DNA from: SZAS-79 sp965279075
GTDB lineage: Bacteria > Pseudomonadota > Gammaproteobacteria > Burkholderiales > SG8-39
NCBI GenBank assembly: GCA_965279075.1
Contig: CBDIHI010000012.1
Span: 558,001 to 622,000, forward strand
DNA: 64,000 bases
Direction of reading: 5' to 3'
The notes beneath the pieces are model-generated. The model saw nothing but the letters and a program-made list of their open reading frames with translations, searched no databases and was not told the DNA's origin. The translations under genes were made by a program, and so were the position numbers. Of the stretch, positions 56,879 to 64,000 are shown in pieces; positions within the stretch are counted from its first letter, which is position 1, and each line of letters starts with the position of its first letter.

Positions 56879-58059
56879 TTCACCAGAGCCCTCACGCCGG
56901 CCGCGACGCGGTGCAGCGCCGTGTCCTCGTAGCCGGACTGCTCCAGCCAGTCGAGCGCGGGTTGCGCCGTGGCGCGGTCCTTCGCGGCAAGCGCGGCCTC
57001 GAGGAGGATCGCGGCGTCACGCGGCTCGCGCTGGGTTTTCCAGTTTTCGGCGGCGAGCCTGACTGCGCCGGCCGGGTCGCCTTTCAGGTACAGGCGGAAC
57101 CGCGCCTCTTCCTGCAGGTGCAACTGCTCCCCCCGCATCCCGGCCTCCGAGAACCGGTCGTCCAGGGCCTGGATGCGCTGCGCGGCCGTCGGGGCGCCGA
57201 GGGCCTTGTCGGCAAGCGCCAGGCGCAGGAGCAGCGTGTCTGCTCGCGCCCAGTCCTTCAGCAGGGCGGCGACCTCGCCGGGGCGGTTCTGGTCGAGCAG
57301 GAAGTCGCCGAATGCGGCGAGCAGGAAATTGTCCGTGACGCCCAGCGCCAGGGCTTCACGGAAATGCCCTTCTGCAAGCTTCGGTTCACCGAGCCTGCGT
57401 GCCATTTCGGCCAGGCGGGTCAGGTTCCACAGCTTCGAGTCCGGCGTAGCGCCCGGGCTGCGGCGCAGCGCGGCCAGCAGGCGCTCGTAAGCGGCTTTCA
57501 CTTTCCCGGTTGTGGCGTCCACGTAGGCGATGCAGCCTGCAGCGAACAGATCGCTCGCGTGCGGTGCAAGGGCTTCGCATTCGGCCCGGGCTTCCGGGTA
57601 CTTCGCCTGCACCATGAAAATCGCCGCGCGCCAGGAATGCGCCTCGACATTCGCGCGGTCTGCATCCACCACGATCGCAAGGTCCGCAAGCGCGCCCGCG
57701 AAGTCGTGCCTGTACTGGCGCAGTTTCGCGCGCACGAGGCGCAGCGCAGGCGGGATGGCGTTCCCGGTTCCCCAAGGGCGCAGGGCCGCTTCTGCGTAAC
57801 CGATGTAGCGCGGATCCCCCTCGGCCATGGATAGGTCGAAGTAGCGGTCGGCCAGAGCTTCGGCCAGGGCGGGGTCTTTGGGATTGGCGGCAAGCCCGGC
57901 GCGCAACCCGCGCAATTCGCGGGCGACCGGGTCCGCCGGCTTGATCGGCAGCCTCTCCAGCACCTGGCTGTCGCTCGAAGGCGTGTACGGGGCGGCCAGG
58001 GCCGGGAGAACGCTGCAGAGTAAGCCGGCGAGGGCCAGCCGGAAGGGGCGGAGGGACAT
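56875..58059 (-). CDS. Exported TPR-like helical repeat protein
   Basis: A 394-aa protein with a signal peptide (MSLRPFRLALAGLLCSVLPA, ending ALAAP). It is otherwise almost entirely amphipathic helices with TPR-like Ala/Gly/Tyr spacing: LAEALADRYFDLSMAEGDPR, KYPEARAECEALAPHASDLF and KLAEGHFREALALGVTDNFL. It should be a periplasmic scaffold. The 4-bp overlap with the HupE-like gene downstream implies joint function, possibly in handling or sensing a metal, but nothing in the sequence proves this. Confidence 0.85.
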   Translation of the reverse strand: MSLRPFRLALAGLLCSVLPALAAPYTPSSDSQVLERLPIKPADPVARELRGLRAGLAANPKDPALAEALADRYFDLSMAEGDPRYIGYAEAALRPWGTGNAIPPALRLVRAKLRQYRHDFAGALADLAIVVDADRANVEAHSWRAAIFMVQAKYPEARAECEALAPHASDLFAAGCIAYVDATTGKVKAAYERLLAALRRSPGATPDSKLWNLTRLAEMARRLGEPKLAEGHFREALALGVTDNFLLAAFGDFLLDQNRPGEVAALLKDWARADTLLLRLALADKALGAPTAAQRIQALDDRFSEAGMRGEQLHLQEEARFRLYLKGDPAGAVRLAAENWKTQREPRDAAILLEAALAAKDRATAQPALDWLEQSGYEDTALHRVAAGVRALVK

Positions 58060-58093
58060 GAAACCGAACAGTCAAAACAACAGGTTATCACTA

Positions 58094-58123
58094 TTGTTAA
58101 ACCCATTCCCTCTGACATAGAAT
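58094..58123 (+). promoter_or_regulatory. Candidate sigma-70 promoter of the small secreted peptide gene
   Basis: TTGTTA (58094-58099) and TAGAAT (58118-58123) are 18 bp apart, between the TPR gene (leftward) and the small peptide gene (rightward). A leader of about 140 bases follows, containing the hairpin GTGGGTTCGCCCAC near 58130-58143. Confidence 0.45.
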
Positions 58124-58272
58124 GGGTACGTGGGTTCGCCCACATGGGAGGCAAGACGGGAGAGAGGCCGGAAAACCGGTCCACAAGAAAGCCGAACGGC
58201 CGCAGGCTGGGCCCGCGAGGCGCGACCGACTCGTTACGCCGCACCCTTTACCCAACTAACGAGGAGATCGCC

Positions 58273-58437
58273 ATGAAAAAGATTCTTTCCCTGATCGTTG
58301 CCGGCATGTTCGCGGCTGTCAGCTTCAGCGCGCTGGCCGCCGACGACAAGAAGGGCGAAGTGAAGTCGAAGGATGGCAAGGCCGTGACCACCAAGGACGG
58401 CAAGAAAGTCGAAACCAAGCAAGAGAAGAAGAAGTAA
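58273..58437 (+). CDS. Small secreted Lys-rich peptide (54 aa), paralogue 1
   Basis: A 54-aa precursor. MKKILSLIVAGMFAAVSFSA is a clear signal peptide, cleaved after ALA. The mature part of about 31 residues is highly charged (DDKKGEVKSKDGKAVTTKDG, ending QEKKK). GAGGAG lies seven bases before the ATG. It resembles the next small gene in signal peptide and Lys-rich tail, so the two are tandem paralogues. Function unknown; such tiny basic periplasmic peptides occur widely in betaproteobacteria. Confidence 0.85.
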   Translation: MKKILSLIVAGMFAAVSFSALAADDKKGEVKSKDGKAVTTKDGKKVETKQEKKK

Positions 58438-58603
58438 TTTTCGAGAATTCTTCCAAAGCATTGATTTTAAATAATAAAACGTGCACCAAGGAAGCGGCAG
58501 GCGTCTGACGCACTGCTGTCAACCGAGGGAAGCCAAGCGCGTTATCTGGACTTGGCGGGTTCGCCCGCCGATTTAAACCAACAACCCTGCTAAGGATTAC
58601 AAA

Positions 58604-58774
58604 ATGCAAAAGCTGCTGTCGATCGTTATCGCCGCCATGTTCGCCTCCGTGAGCTTCACCGCCGTTGCCGCCTCGCACGCCGGCGCGCAGAAGGACGACA
58701 AGAAGATGGAAAAGAAAGGCGACATGAAGAAGGACGACAAGAAGATGGAAAAGAAGGAAGAGAAGAAGAAGTAA
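58604..58774 (+). CDS. Small secreted Lys-rich peptide (56 aa), paralogue 2
   Basis: A 56-aa precursor. MQKLLSIVIAAMFASVSFTA is a signal peptide matching the one in the gene 166 bp upstream at most positions (xKxLSxIxAxMFAxVSF). The mature part is DDKKMEKKGDMKKDDKKMEK and onwards, a Lys/Asp/Met repeat in which DDKKMEKK occurs twice. AAGGAT lies ten bases before the ATG. It ends in KKK like its paralogue. A terminator follows. The gene is short enough to be skipped by most gene callers. Confidence 0.85.
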   Translation: MQKLLSIVIAAMFASVSFTAVAASHAGAQKDDKKMEKKGDMKKDDKKMEKKEEKKK

Positions 58775-58793
58775 TTTCTCTTCAGTTCGGATG

Positions 58794-58824
58794 AAAGGCA
58801 GGGTATGTTTCCCCTGCCTTTTTT
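58794..58824 (+). terminator. Rho-independent terminator after the small peptide genes
   Basis: AAAGGCAGGG (58794-58803), an 8-base loop and CCCTGCCTTT (58812-58821), followed by a T-rich run. It ends 23 bp before the DUF192 gene start, which must therefore use read-through or a promoter inside this short gap. Confidence 0.88.
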
Positions 58825-58846
58825 CTTTTGGAGCCCCATAAGCGCC

Positions 58847-59281
58847 ATGCGCAAGCTAACGATCCTGGCCTGCCTCGCCCTGCTGCCGGCCCTGGTCCTG
58901 GCGCAGCAGCTGCCGCGCACCGAACTGACGGCGGGCATGCACCTGATCCGCGCCGAGGTGGCCGATAACTTCGTCACCCGGATGCAGGGCCTCATGCACC
59001 GCCCGTCGATGGGCGCCAACGAGGGGATGCTGTTCATCTTCGACGAGCCCGGCATCCAGTGCATGTGGATGAAGAACACGCTGATCCCGCTGTCGGTCGC
59101 CTATCTCGCCGACGACGGCTCGATCGTCAACGTCGAGGACATGAAGCCGCAGACCGAGGACTCGCACTGTGCGAAGAAGCCGGTCCGCTATGCCCTCGAG
59201 ATGAACGTCGGCTGGTTCGCCTCCAAGGGGCTGAAGCCAGGGGCAAAGCTGCGCGGCCTCGAGAAGGTCAAGCCCAGGTAA
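58847..59281 (+). CDS. Exported DUF192 protein
   Basis: A 144-aa protein with a signal peptide (MRKLTILACLALLPALVLAQ) and a DUF192 domain: VTRMQGLMHRPSMGANEGML, GIQCMWMKNTLIPLSVAYLA and a closing ALEMNVGWFASKGLKPGAK. The family is widespread, with no agreed function; structures show a small beta-barrel. Start 58847 is chosen for the signal peptide and a GGAG site upstream. It has no clear partner. Confidence 0.9.
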   Translation: MRKLTILACLALLPALVLAQQLPRTELTAGMHLIRAEVADNFVTRMQGLMHRPSMGANEGMLFIFDEPGIQCMWMKNTLIPLSVAYLADDGSIVNVEDMKPQTEDSHCAKKPVRYALEMNVGWFASKGLKPGAKLRGLEKVKPR

Positions 59282-59296
59282 CTCCCGCTCGGCCCG

Positions 59297-60352
59297 TCAG
59301 TGGACGTGGCGGTGGTGGATGTCCGGGTAGTGCGGGTGGCTGTGCGCCATCGGTGCATGCCGGTGCGGGTGCAAGTGAGGTTCCGTCCCGTCCCAGTCGA
59401 AGTCATGCTCGTGACGATGGTGCTCGTCGTGGGCGTGGCGGTGTGCATGCTCCATCGATTCATGCGCGTGCGGGTGCTCATGCCGCTCGCTCACATGCAG
59501 CCAGACGCCAAGCGCCATCAGCGCCGCGGCCGCCCAGAAGAGCGCGCCCGCGGGTTCCCCCAGCGCGACGATCGCCAGCGTGATGCCCACGAACGGCGCA
59601 ATGGAGAAGTAGGCGCTGGTCCGGGCGGCACCCAGGTCACGGAGCGAGACGACGAACAGCACCAGGCTCAAGCCGAAGCCGGCGAACCCGACGCCCATGG
59701 CCGCGAGCGACGCCGGCGCCGACGGGAGCGATGCGCCGGTCGCCCCGGCGATCGCGAGGTTGGCGACGCCCGCGACACATCCCTTGAGCGCCGCGATGGA
59801 CAGAGCATCGCCCGCGGAGATCTTCCGCGTCAGGTTGTTGTCGATGGCCCAGAAGAGGCAGGCGCCGGTCACCAGCAGTGCCGCTCCGTCGATTCGACCG
59901 ACCTCTCCCTGCCCAATGGACAGCAGTGCACCGCCTGCGACGATGAGCGCCATGCCGGTGGCGATCCGCCGGTCGAAATTCTCGCGGAACACGAACCATG
60001 CGATCAGCGCGGTGAAGACGCCCTCCAGGTTGAGCAGCAACGAGGCCGTCGTGGCCTGCGTGCGCGCGAGGCCGAACATCAGCATCGCGGGCGCGGCCAC
60101 GCCGCCGGCGAGGACGGCGCCGGCCAGCCAGGGCAGGTCGGCTTTCACGATGCCCAGCGGCACACTGCGGCCTGCCATGCGCCGCACGAGGAGCCAGGCC
60201 GCCAGGCCGAGGCCGCTGCCGGCGTAGAGCAGTCCCGCCAGCGCGAACGGAGCGATGTCGACGCCCAGCGCCTTGGCCGCGGGCGTGCTCGCCCCGAACA
60301 GCGCCGCCGCGGCGAGGGCGCCGGCGACCGGCCAGTTGCGGCGTGCGCCCAT
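59297..60352 (-). CDS. EamA/DMT-family exporter with a His-rich C-terminal tail
   Basis: A 351-aa membrane protein with ten hydrophobic segments in two EamA repeats, e.g. LAAAALFGASTPAAKAL, LFGLARTQATTASLLLNLEG and ARTSAYFSIAPFVGITLAIV. After the last helix (about residue 285) comes a 66-residue hydrophilic tail with about 24 His (HVSERHEHPHAHESMEHAHR and onwards). That tail is not part of standard DMT proteins and resembles the His-rich loops of Zn/Ni/Co transporters. Export or sensing of a divalent metal is a fair inference; otherwise the substrate is unknown. It lies 6 bp after the PuuD-like gene, on the same strand. Confidence 0.88.
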   Translation of the reverse strand: MGARRNWPVAGALAAAALFGASTPAAKALGVDIAPFALAGLLYAGSGLGLAAWLLVRRMAGRSVPLGIVKADLPWLAGAVLAGGVAAPAMLMFGLARTQATTASLLLNLEGVFTALIAWFVFRENFDRRIATGMALIVAGGALLSIGQGEVGRIDGAALLVTGACLFWAIDNNLTRKISAGDALSIAALKGCVAGVANLAIAGATGASLPSAPASLAAMGVGFAGFGLSLVLFVVSLRDLGAARTSAYFSIAPFVGITLAIVALGEPAGALFWAAAALMALGVWLHVSERHEHPHAHESMEHAHRHAHDEHHRHEHDFDWDGTEPHLHPHRHAPMAHSHPHYPDIHHRHVH

Positions 60353-60358
60353 GCGGGA

Positions 60359-60850
60359 TCAGCGGCCGAAGAACACCGCCGAGTGGGGGCCGGCGGCCAT
60401 GAAGAAGAGCAGGGGGAAGGACAGCACGAGGTTTGCGCGGGACACGATAAAGGCCGTGCGTCTCGCTCGAGCCTTCTCGTCCTCGGTTGCGGGTACCAGG
60501 CCGAGCGCTTTCTTCTGGTTGGGCCAGATCAGCGCCCACACGTTGAAGAGCATGAGCGTTCCCAGCCAGGCGCCGATCCCGATCGGCAGGTAGGCGGGCT
60601 GCAGCGTGAACGCGGCGACGAAGTGCTTCCCGAGCAGTGCGGCCCCCGAGAGCCAGGTCAGCACGGCGGCCCAGCGGAACCAGAACAGTGCGCGCGGCGC
60701 GACGTGCTTGCCGATCCCGGCCGCGGTCCCGTCGGCCTGGGCGTCCTTCATCGCCTGGGCCTGCACGACATTGAAGTAGTAGAGCAGGCCCAGCCACATG
60801 ACGCCTGCCATCAGGTGGAGCCAGCGGGAAAGCGCGGGGACGTAGTCCAT
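60359..60850 (-). CDS. PuuD/urate-oxidase-N-like membrane protein (four-helix)
   Basis: A 163-aa membrane protein with four helices. It resembles the N-terminal membrane part of PuuD-type urate hydroxylases: WLHLMAGVMWLGLLYYFNVV, PRALFWFRWAAVLTWLSG and LMLFNVWALIWPNQKKALG. The cytochrome c domain that full-length PuuD has at its C-terminus is missing, so this is either a truncated family member or a haem-binding relative. Conserved His (WLHLM, GKHVA, GKHFV) could ligate haem. It forms a short operon with the 32-aa membrane peptide before it and the EamA gene after it. Confidence 0.78.
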   Translation of the reverse strand: MDYVPALSRWLHLMAGVMWLGLLYYFNVVQAQAMKDAQADGTAAGIGKHVAPRALFWFRWAAVLTWLSGAALLGKHFVAAFTLQPAYLPIGIGAWLGTLMLFNVWALIWPNQKKALGLVPATEDEKARARRTAFIVSRANLVLSFPLLFFMAAGPHSAVFFGR

Positions 60851-60851
60851 T

Positions 60852-60950
60852 TCAGCCTCCCAGCGCCAAGCGCGCGATCGCGTACAGGACGATCGTGAGC
60901 AGCACGCCGCAGATCGCGGTGCCGGTGAGCGAGTCGAGCGGGTTCTTCAT
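60852..60950 (-). CDS. 32-aa single-pass membrane peptide
   Basis: ATG to TGA encodes MKNPLDSLTGTAICGVLLTI followed by VLYAIARLALGG: one membrane helix of about 20 residues with a short charged N-terminus. A very strong ribosome site, GGAGGAGG, lies five bases before the ATG. The stop is one base from the start of the PuuD-like gene, so the two should be translationally coupled. Small single-helix peptides of this kind often stabilise membrane oxidases (compare CydX or CcoQ). That role here is inference. Confidence 0.75.
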   Translation of the reverse strand: MKNPLDSLTGTAICGVLLTIVLYAIARLALGG

Positions 60951-60970
60951 GGTGTCCTCCTCCAAACAAT

Positions 60971-60992
60971 AACCCCCGCGCGGGGCGGGGGT
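60971..60992 (-). terminator. Probable terminator of sodB
   Basis: ACCCCCGC (60972-60979), a 5-base loop and GCGGGGGT (60985-60992). On the minus strand this GC-rich hairpin is followed by TATTGTTTGG, a modest U-rich tail. It lies about 30 bp after the sodB stop and 20 bp before the start of the 32-aa peptide gene. Confidence 0.6.
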
Positions 60993-61020
60993 CGACGGTG
61001 CTGCCTGCAAGGCCTCGCTT

Positions 61021-61602
61021 TCAGCCGAAATTCTTGGCTGCGAAGTCCCAGTTCACCAGGCTGTTCAGGTAGGTCTCGACGAATTTGGGGCGCGCATTGC
61101 GGAAGTCGATGTAGTACGCGTGTTCCCACACGTCGATCGTGACCAGCGGCTTGTCCGCGCCGGTCAGCGGGGTGGCGGCGTTCGAGGTGTTCACGATGTC
61201 CACCGACCCGTCGGCCTTCTTGACGAGCCAGGTCCAGCCGGAGCCGAAGTTGCCCACGGCGCTCTTGGTGAAGGCTTCCTTGAACGCATCGTAGGAACCG
61301 AATTTCTTGTCGATCGCCGCCGCAAGCCCGCCCGAGGGCTTGCCGCCGCCGGCCGGCTTCATGCTGCTCCAGAAGAAGGTGTGGTTCCAGACCTGCGCGG
61401 CGTTGTTGAAGATGCCGGCCGAGGACTTCCTGATGATGTCCTCGAGGCTGGCGTTCTCGAATTCTCCGCCCTTGATCAGGTTGTTCAGGTTCGTCACGTA
61501 GGCCTGGTGGTGCTTGCCGTAGTGGAATTCGAAGGTTTCCTTGGAGATGTGCGGCGCGAGCGCATCCATGGCGTAGGGCAGCTGCGGGAGTGTGTGTTCC
61601 AT
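61021..61602 (-). CDS. sodB: Superoxide dismutase, iron type
   Basis: A 193-aa Fe/Mn superoxide dismutase, cytosolic. The metal ligands are in FEFHYGKHHQAYV (His), AAQVWNHTFFWSS (His) and IDVWEHAYYID (Asp and His). AAQVWNHTFFW and FGSGWTWLV favour Fe over Mn. Length is standard. It is expressed from its own promoter (TTGTCA/TAGAAT) and followed by a hairpin terminator. It removes superoxide; no other oxidative-stress gene adjoins it. Confidence 0.97.
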   Translation of the reverse strand: MEHTLPQLPYAMDALAPHISKETFEFHYGKHHQAYVTNLNNLIKGGEFENASLEDIIRKSSAGIFNNAAQVWNHTFFWSSMKPAGGGKPSGGLAAAIDKKFGSYDAFKEAFTKSAVGNFGSGWTWLVKKADGSVDIVNTSNAATPLTGADKPLVTIDVWEHAYYIDFRNARPKFVETYLNSLVNWDFAAKNFG

Positions 61603-61642
61603 TCTGGGCCTCGGTGTTGGGGAATTGCGGGACAGAGGGCGG

Positions 61643-61672
61643 ATTCTAGGGGAACTCGCCTGCCGCTGACAA
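61643..61672 (-). promoter_or_regulatory. Sigma-70 promoter of sodB
   Basis: On the minus strand TTGTCA (61667-61672) and TAGAAT (61643-61648) are 18 bp apart, each close to consensus. Transcription would start near 61636, leaving a leader of about 34 bases before the sodB ATG. Confidence 0.6.
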
Positions 61673-61698
61673 TGCGGGAATTCGGCACCCGCGACGGC

Positions 61699-63417
61699 CT
61701 ATCCTCCCGCCGGGCGTCCGGCCGCGGCGGCCTCCGCCTCGAGCGCGCGCAGCGCCTCGGCTTCGCTGGCATGGAAATTCCCCGCCCCGATCCGGTCTGC
61801 AAGCCCTGTGCGCTCGAGTACGGCGCGCACGTGGGGTTTGACCGCGCTGAAAACCAGCACGATGCCCTTCTTGCCGAGGCCCTCGACCAGCGACGACAGC
61901 ATTTCGACCCCTGAGGCATCGAGGTCATTGATCGCGCGGCAGGATACGAGCACGCAGCGCAGGCCCGCGCAGTCTTGTTCCAGCTTCAGAACCGCGTTCT
62001 CGAAGTACGAGACGTTGACGAACACCAGCGAGGCGTCGAAGCGCACGATACCGACTTTGTCGCGCAGCGCAGGCGGCAATGCCGCGGCGCCCGGTTCCCC
62101 CCCCGGGCCTGACGGCCCCGGCACGACCACCGCCATGCTGGGCCGCATACGGCTGTAGATGAACAGGCCGAGCGAAACCAGGATGCCTGCGAAGATGCCG
62201 TTCTGAATCTGCGGGGCGAACGCGAGCGTGGCGGCAAAGGTGACGCCTGCCGCGATGGCGTCGTCGCGGCCCGCGCGCCAGGCATTGCGCAGGCTGCGCA
62301 GGTTGATGAGGTTGGTGAGCGCCATGATGATGATCGCGGCGAGCACAGGCTGCGGCAGGTATTTCAGCAGAGGCGTGAAGAAGAGCACGGTAAGCAACAC
62401 GCAGCACGCGCAGACGATCGAGGAGACGGCGGTCCGAGCATTGGCCGCGAGGTTCAGCGCCGAGCGCGAAAACGACCCGCTGACCGGCATGGTCTGCGAC
62501 AGCGCGGCGGCGACCTTAGCGAGGCCCTGCCCTATCAGTTCCTGGTTCTCGTCCCAGCGCGACGCCGTCTTGATTGCGGCGATCTTGGCGCTCGACATCG
62601 CCTCCATGAAGCTGATCACCGCCACGACGAAAGCTGCGGGCAGCAGCTTCACCCAGGTGTCCCAGTCGAACGCCGGCAGCGCAAAGGCGGGCAGGCCTTC
62701 GGGAATGTCGCCGACGATGCGCCCACCGGTGTCGCCGTAACCCGACGCGTAGCTCGCGAACGTCAGCAGCGCCGCCGTGACCAGGACACCGGGCCACTTC
62801 GGGGCGTACCGTCGGAACGCGACCAGCATCGCCAGCGCGGCGATGCCGAACATGAACGAGCGCGGGTGCGCATGCTGCGCATCGGCCACCACGTACCAGG
62901 CGTCGGTCACGATATGGCCTGTCCCCGGCGAGGCCGCCCCCACCAGCGTGGGGATCTGCGACAGCGTGATGAGTATCGCGGCCGCGTTGACGAACCCCAT
63001 CAGCACCGGGTGCGACAGCAGGTTCATCAACACTCCCAGGCGCATCACGCCGAACGCGAACTGGAACAGGCCCGAGAGCAGGGCGACCACCACCGCGCAC
63101 GCAATGTACTGGGGCGACCCTGCAGCCGCGATGCTCGCGATGCTCGCGGCCGTCAGCAGCGAAGTCAGCGCCACCGGCCCGGTAGAGAGCTGCGCGGAGG
63201 ACCCGTACAGGGCGCCGATCACGGTCGGCACCAATGCGGCGTAGAGTCCGTAGAAGGGCGGCAATCCGGCGAGCTGCGCGTAGGCGAGCGACTGCGGGAT
63301 CGCGACCAGCGCCACGGTGATCCCGGCGAGCGCGTCCACGCGCAGCGTAGAGCCGCTGATCTTCGGCAGCCACGCGAGGAAGGGGAACAGGCGAAGCAGG
63401 AGGGGGGAGGGCGCCAC
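61699..63417 (-). CDS. SulP-family anion transporter with STAS domain
   Basis: A 572-aa SulP permease. About twelve membrane helices (residues 10-430) include the signature LRVDALAGITVALVAIPQSL, AQLAGLPPFYGLYAALVPTV and GLAKVAAALSQTMPVSGSFS. The C-terminal STAS domain (about 450-560) contains VRFDASLVFVNVSYFE and AINDLDASGVEMLSSL. SulP proteins carry sulfate, bicarbonate or dicarboxylates. No carbonic anhydrase is fused or adjacent, so the substrate is open. It is divergent from hyi with a 91-bp gap. Confidence 0.94.
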   Translation of the reverse strand: MAPSPLLLRLFPFLAWLPKISGSTLRVDALAGITVALVAIPQSLAYAQLAGLPPFYGLYAALVPTVIGALYGSSAQLSTGPVALTSLLTAASIASIAAAGSPQYIACAVVVALLSGLFQFAFGVMRLGVLMNLLSHPVLMGFVNAAAILITLSQIPTLVGAASPGTGHIVTDAWYVVADAQHAHPRSFMFGIAALAMLVAFRRYAPKWPGVLVTAALLTFASYASGYGDTGGRIVGDIPEGLPAFALPAFDWDTWVKLLPAAFVVAVISFMEAMSSAKIAAIKTASRWDENQELIGQGLAKVAAALSQTMPVSGSFSRSALNLAANARTAVSSIVCACCVLLTVLFFTPLLKYLPQPVLAAIIIMALTNLINLRSLRNAWRAGRDDAIAAGVTFAATLAFAPQIQNGIFAGILVSLGLFIYSRMRPSMAVVVPGPSGPGGEPGAAALPPALRDKVGIVRFDASLVFVNVSYFENAVLKLEQDCAGLRCVLVSCRAINDLDASGVEMLSSLVEGLGKKGIVLVFSAVKPHVRAVLERTGLADRIGAGNFHASEAEALRALEAEAAAAGRPAGG

Positions 63418-63508
63418 TGTCCGGGTTCGGGCGGGAAGGCCCGCATGTTTTCGAGTATCTTAGCAGCACCCCGAATTCAGACGATGCGCGACCCGTCGCG
63501 CGCGCCGC

Positions 63509-64000
63509 ATGCCGACCCTCGCCGCCAACCTGTCGATGCTGTTCACCGAGCAAGCTTTCCCCGATCGTTTTGAGGCGGCGGCGAAAGCGGGTTTCCGCCA
63601 TGTCGAGTACCAGTTCCCGTACGACTTCGACAAGGATGTAGTCGCGGCGCGCGCGCGCGACGCCGGCGTCGGAGTGGTCCTGCACAACATTCCGTCCGGC
63701 AACGCGGCGAAGGGGGACCGCGGCATCGCGTGCCTTCCCGAGCGCGTGGAGGAGTTCCGCGAAGGCGTCGGGCGCGCGGTCGCGTACGCGCTTGCGGCCG
63801 GCTGCCCGAAGCTGAACTGCCTGGCAGGGGTGGTGCCGGAGGGGGCGCCGCCGGAGCGCTATCACCGCACCTTCGTCGATAACCTGCGCTTCGCCGCGCG
63901 AGAGCTCGGCACGGCGGGTCTTACGCTGGTGATCGAGCCGATCAACACGCGCACCGTGCCGGGGTTTTTCCTCAACGGCTCGGCGCAGGCGGTCGCGATC
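63509..64000 (+). CDS. hyi: Hydroxypyruvate isomerase family protein (partial, C-terminus off window)
   Basis: The first 164 codons of a TIM-barrel isomerase of the Hyi family: MPTLAANLSMLFTEQAFPDR, AGFRHVEYQFPYDFDKDVV, VLHNIPSGNAAKGDRGIACL and LTLVIEPINTRTVPGFFLNG. The Glu in IEPIN is a metal/catalytic ligand. Hyi interconverts hydroxypyruvate and tartronate semialdehyde in glyoxylate metabolism. Glyoxylate-pathway partners such as gcl and glxR are often neighbours and may lie beyond the window. Confidence 0.92.
   Translation, partial: MPTLAANLSMLFTEQAFPDRFEAAAKAGFRHVEYQFPYDFDKDVVAARARDAGVGVVLHNIPSGNAAKGDRGIACLPERVEEFREGVGRAVAYALAAGCPKLNCLAGVVPEGAPPERYHRTFVDNLRFAARELGTAGLTLVIEPINTRTVPGFFLNGSAQAVAI

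Noticed and set aside
1..64000. tRNA, rRNA, riboswitch or transposase genes
   Set aside because: I scanned by eye for T-loop-like GGTTCGANTCC motifs, rRNA cores and DDE or tyrosine-recombinase motifs on both strands and saw none. A tRNAscan-SE, Infernal and IS search would be decisive.

Overview
The window is GC-rich DNA, about two thirds G+C by eye, from what looks like a Burkholderiales-type betaproteobacterium. Three things support this. There are two Bug/TctC periplasmic binding proteins, a family hugely expanded in that order. The gene neighbourhoods radC / coaBC-dut and csp / clpS-clpA are present. There is a full livKHMGF-type branched-chain amino-acid ABC operon. I see no rRNA, tRNA, CRISPR array, transposase or phage gene. 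Genes are packed tightly, with many 4-bp ATGA/GTGA overlaps and overlapping convergent stops.

Layout. 1-3.4 kb: two Bug proteins, an FMN-dependent 2-hydroxyacid oxidase and an FkpA-like prolyl isomerase. 3.5-12.9 kb: an MdtABC-type RND efflux operon (adaptor, two different RND pumps, outer-membrane factor) with a long perfect palindrome between the pumps. 12.9-18.8 kb: a Rieske ring-hydroxylating dioxygenase (beta, alpha), a MarR regulator, and divergently an operon of a fumarate-reductase-like flavoprotein, a stand-alone 2Fe-2S domain and an MFS transporter. 18.8-21.9 kb: a small secreted basic protein, then an operon of a RuBisCO-like protein, a cupin and an alpha/beta hydrolase. 21.9-25.3 kb: an FHA/zinc-ribbon membrane protein, a GST and an AlbA_2 ATPase-like regulator with a minisatellite.

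25.5-31.2 kb: a second, AcrAB/MexEF-type RND operon. 31.3-32.9 kb: a small accessory patch (XRE regulator, dispersed repeat, livF 3' remnant, DUF433/PIN-like toxin-antitoxin pair). 32.9-37.5 kb: the liv operon. 37.5-43.2 kb: M48 peptidases, a Tat-exported aldo/keto reductase, an NTT-like transporter and LemA. 43.3-51 kb: a YdiJ-type FAD/Fe-S dehydrogenase, an ankyrin protein, radC, coaBC, dut and a flavocytochrome c sulfide dehydrogenase pair. 51-55.7 kb: clpA, clpS, a cold-shock gene and an unrecognised 458-aa protein. 55.7-61.6 kb: HupE-like and TPR-like proteins, two paralogous Lys-rich secreted peptides, DUF192, a His-tailed EamA exporter, a PuuD-like membrane protein with a 32-aa membrane peptide upstream, and sodB. 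61.7-64 kb: a SulP transporter and the start of hyi.

The most interesting signals are four. First, the RuBisCO-like protein plus cupin operon resembles the isoprenoid-shunt pair of Rhodospirillum rubrum. Second, a ~78-bp repeat occurs three times in one orientation, each time directly behind a stop codon. Third, a toxin-antitoxin cassette sits between a 44-bp copy of the livF 3' end and livF itself. Fourth, several tiny genes are easily missed by gene callers. All functional calls rest on motif recognition by reading; no database search was run.
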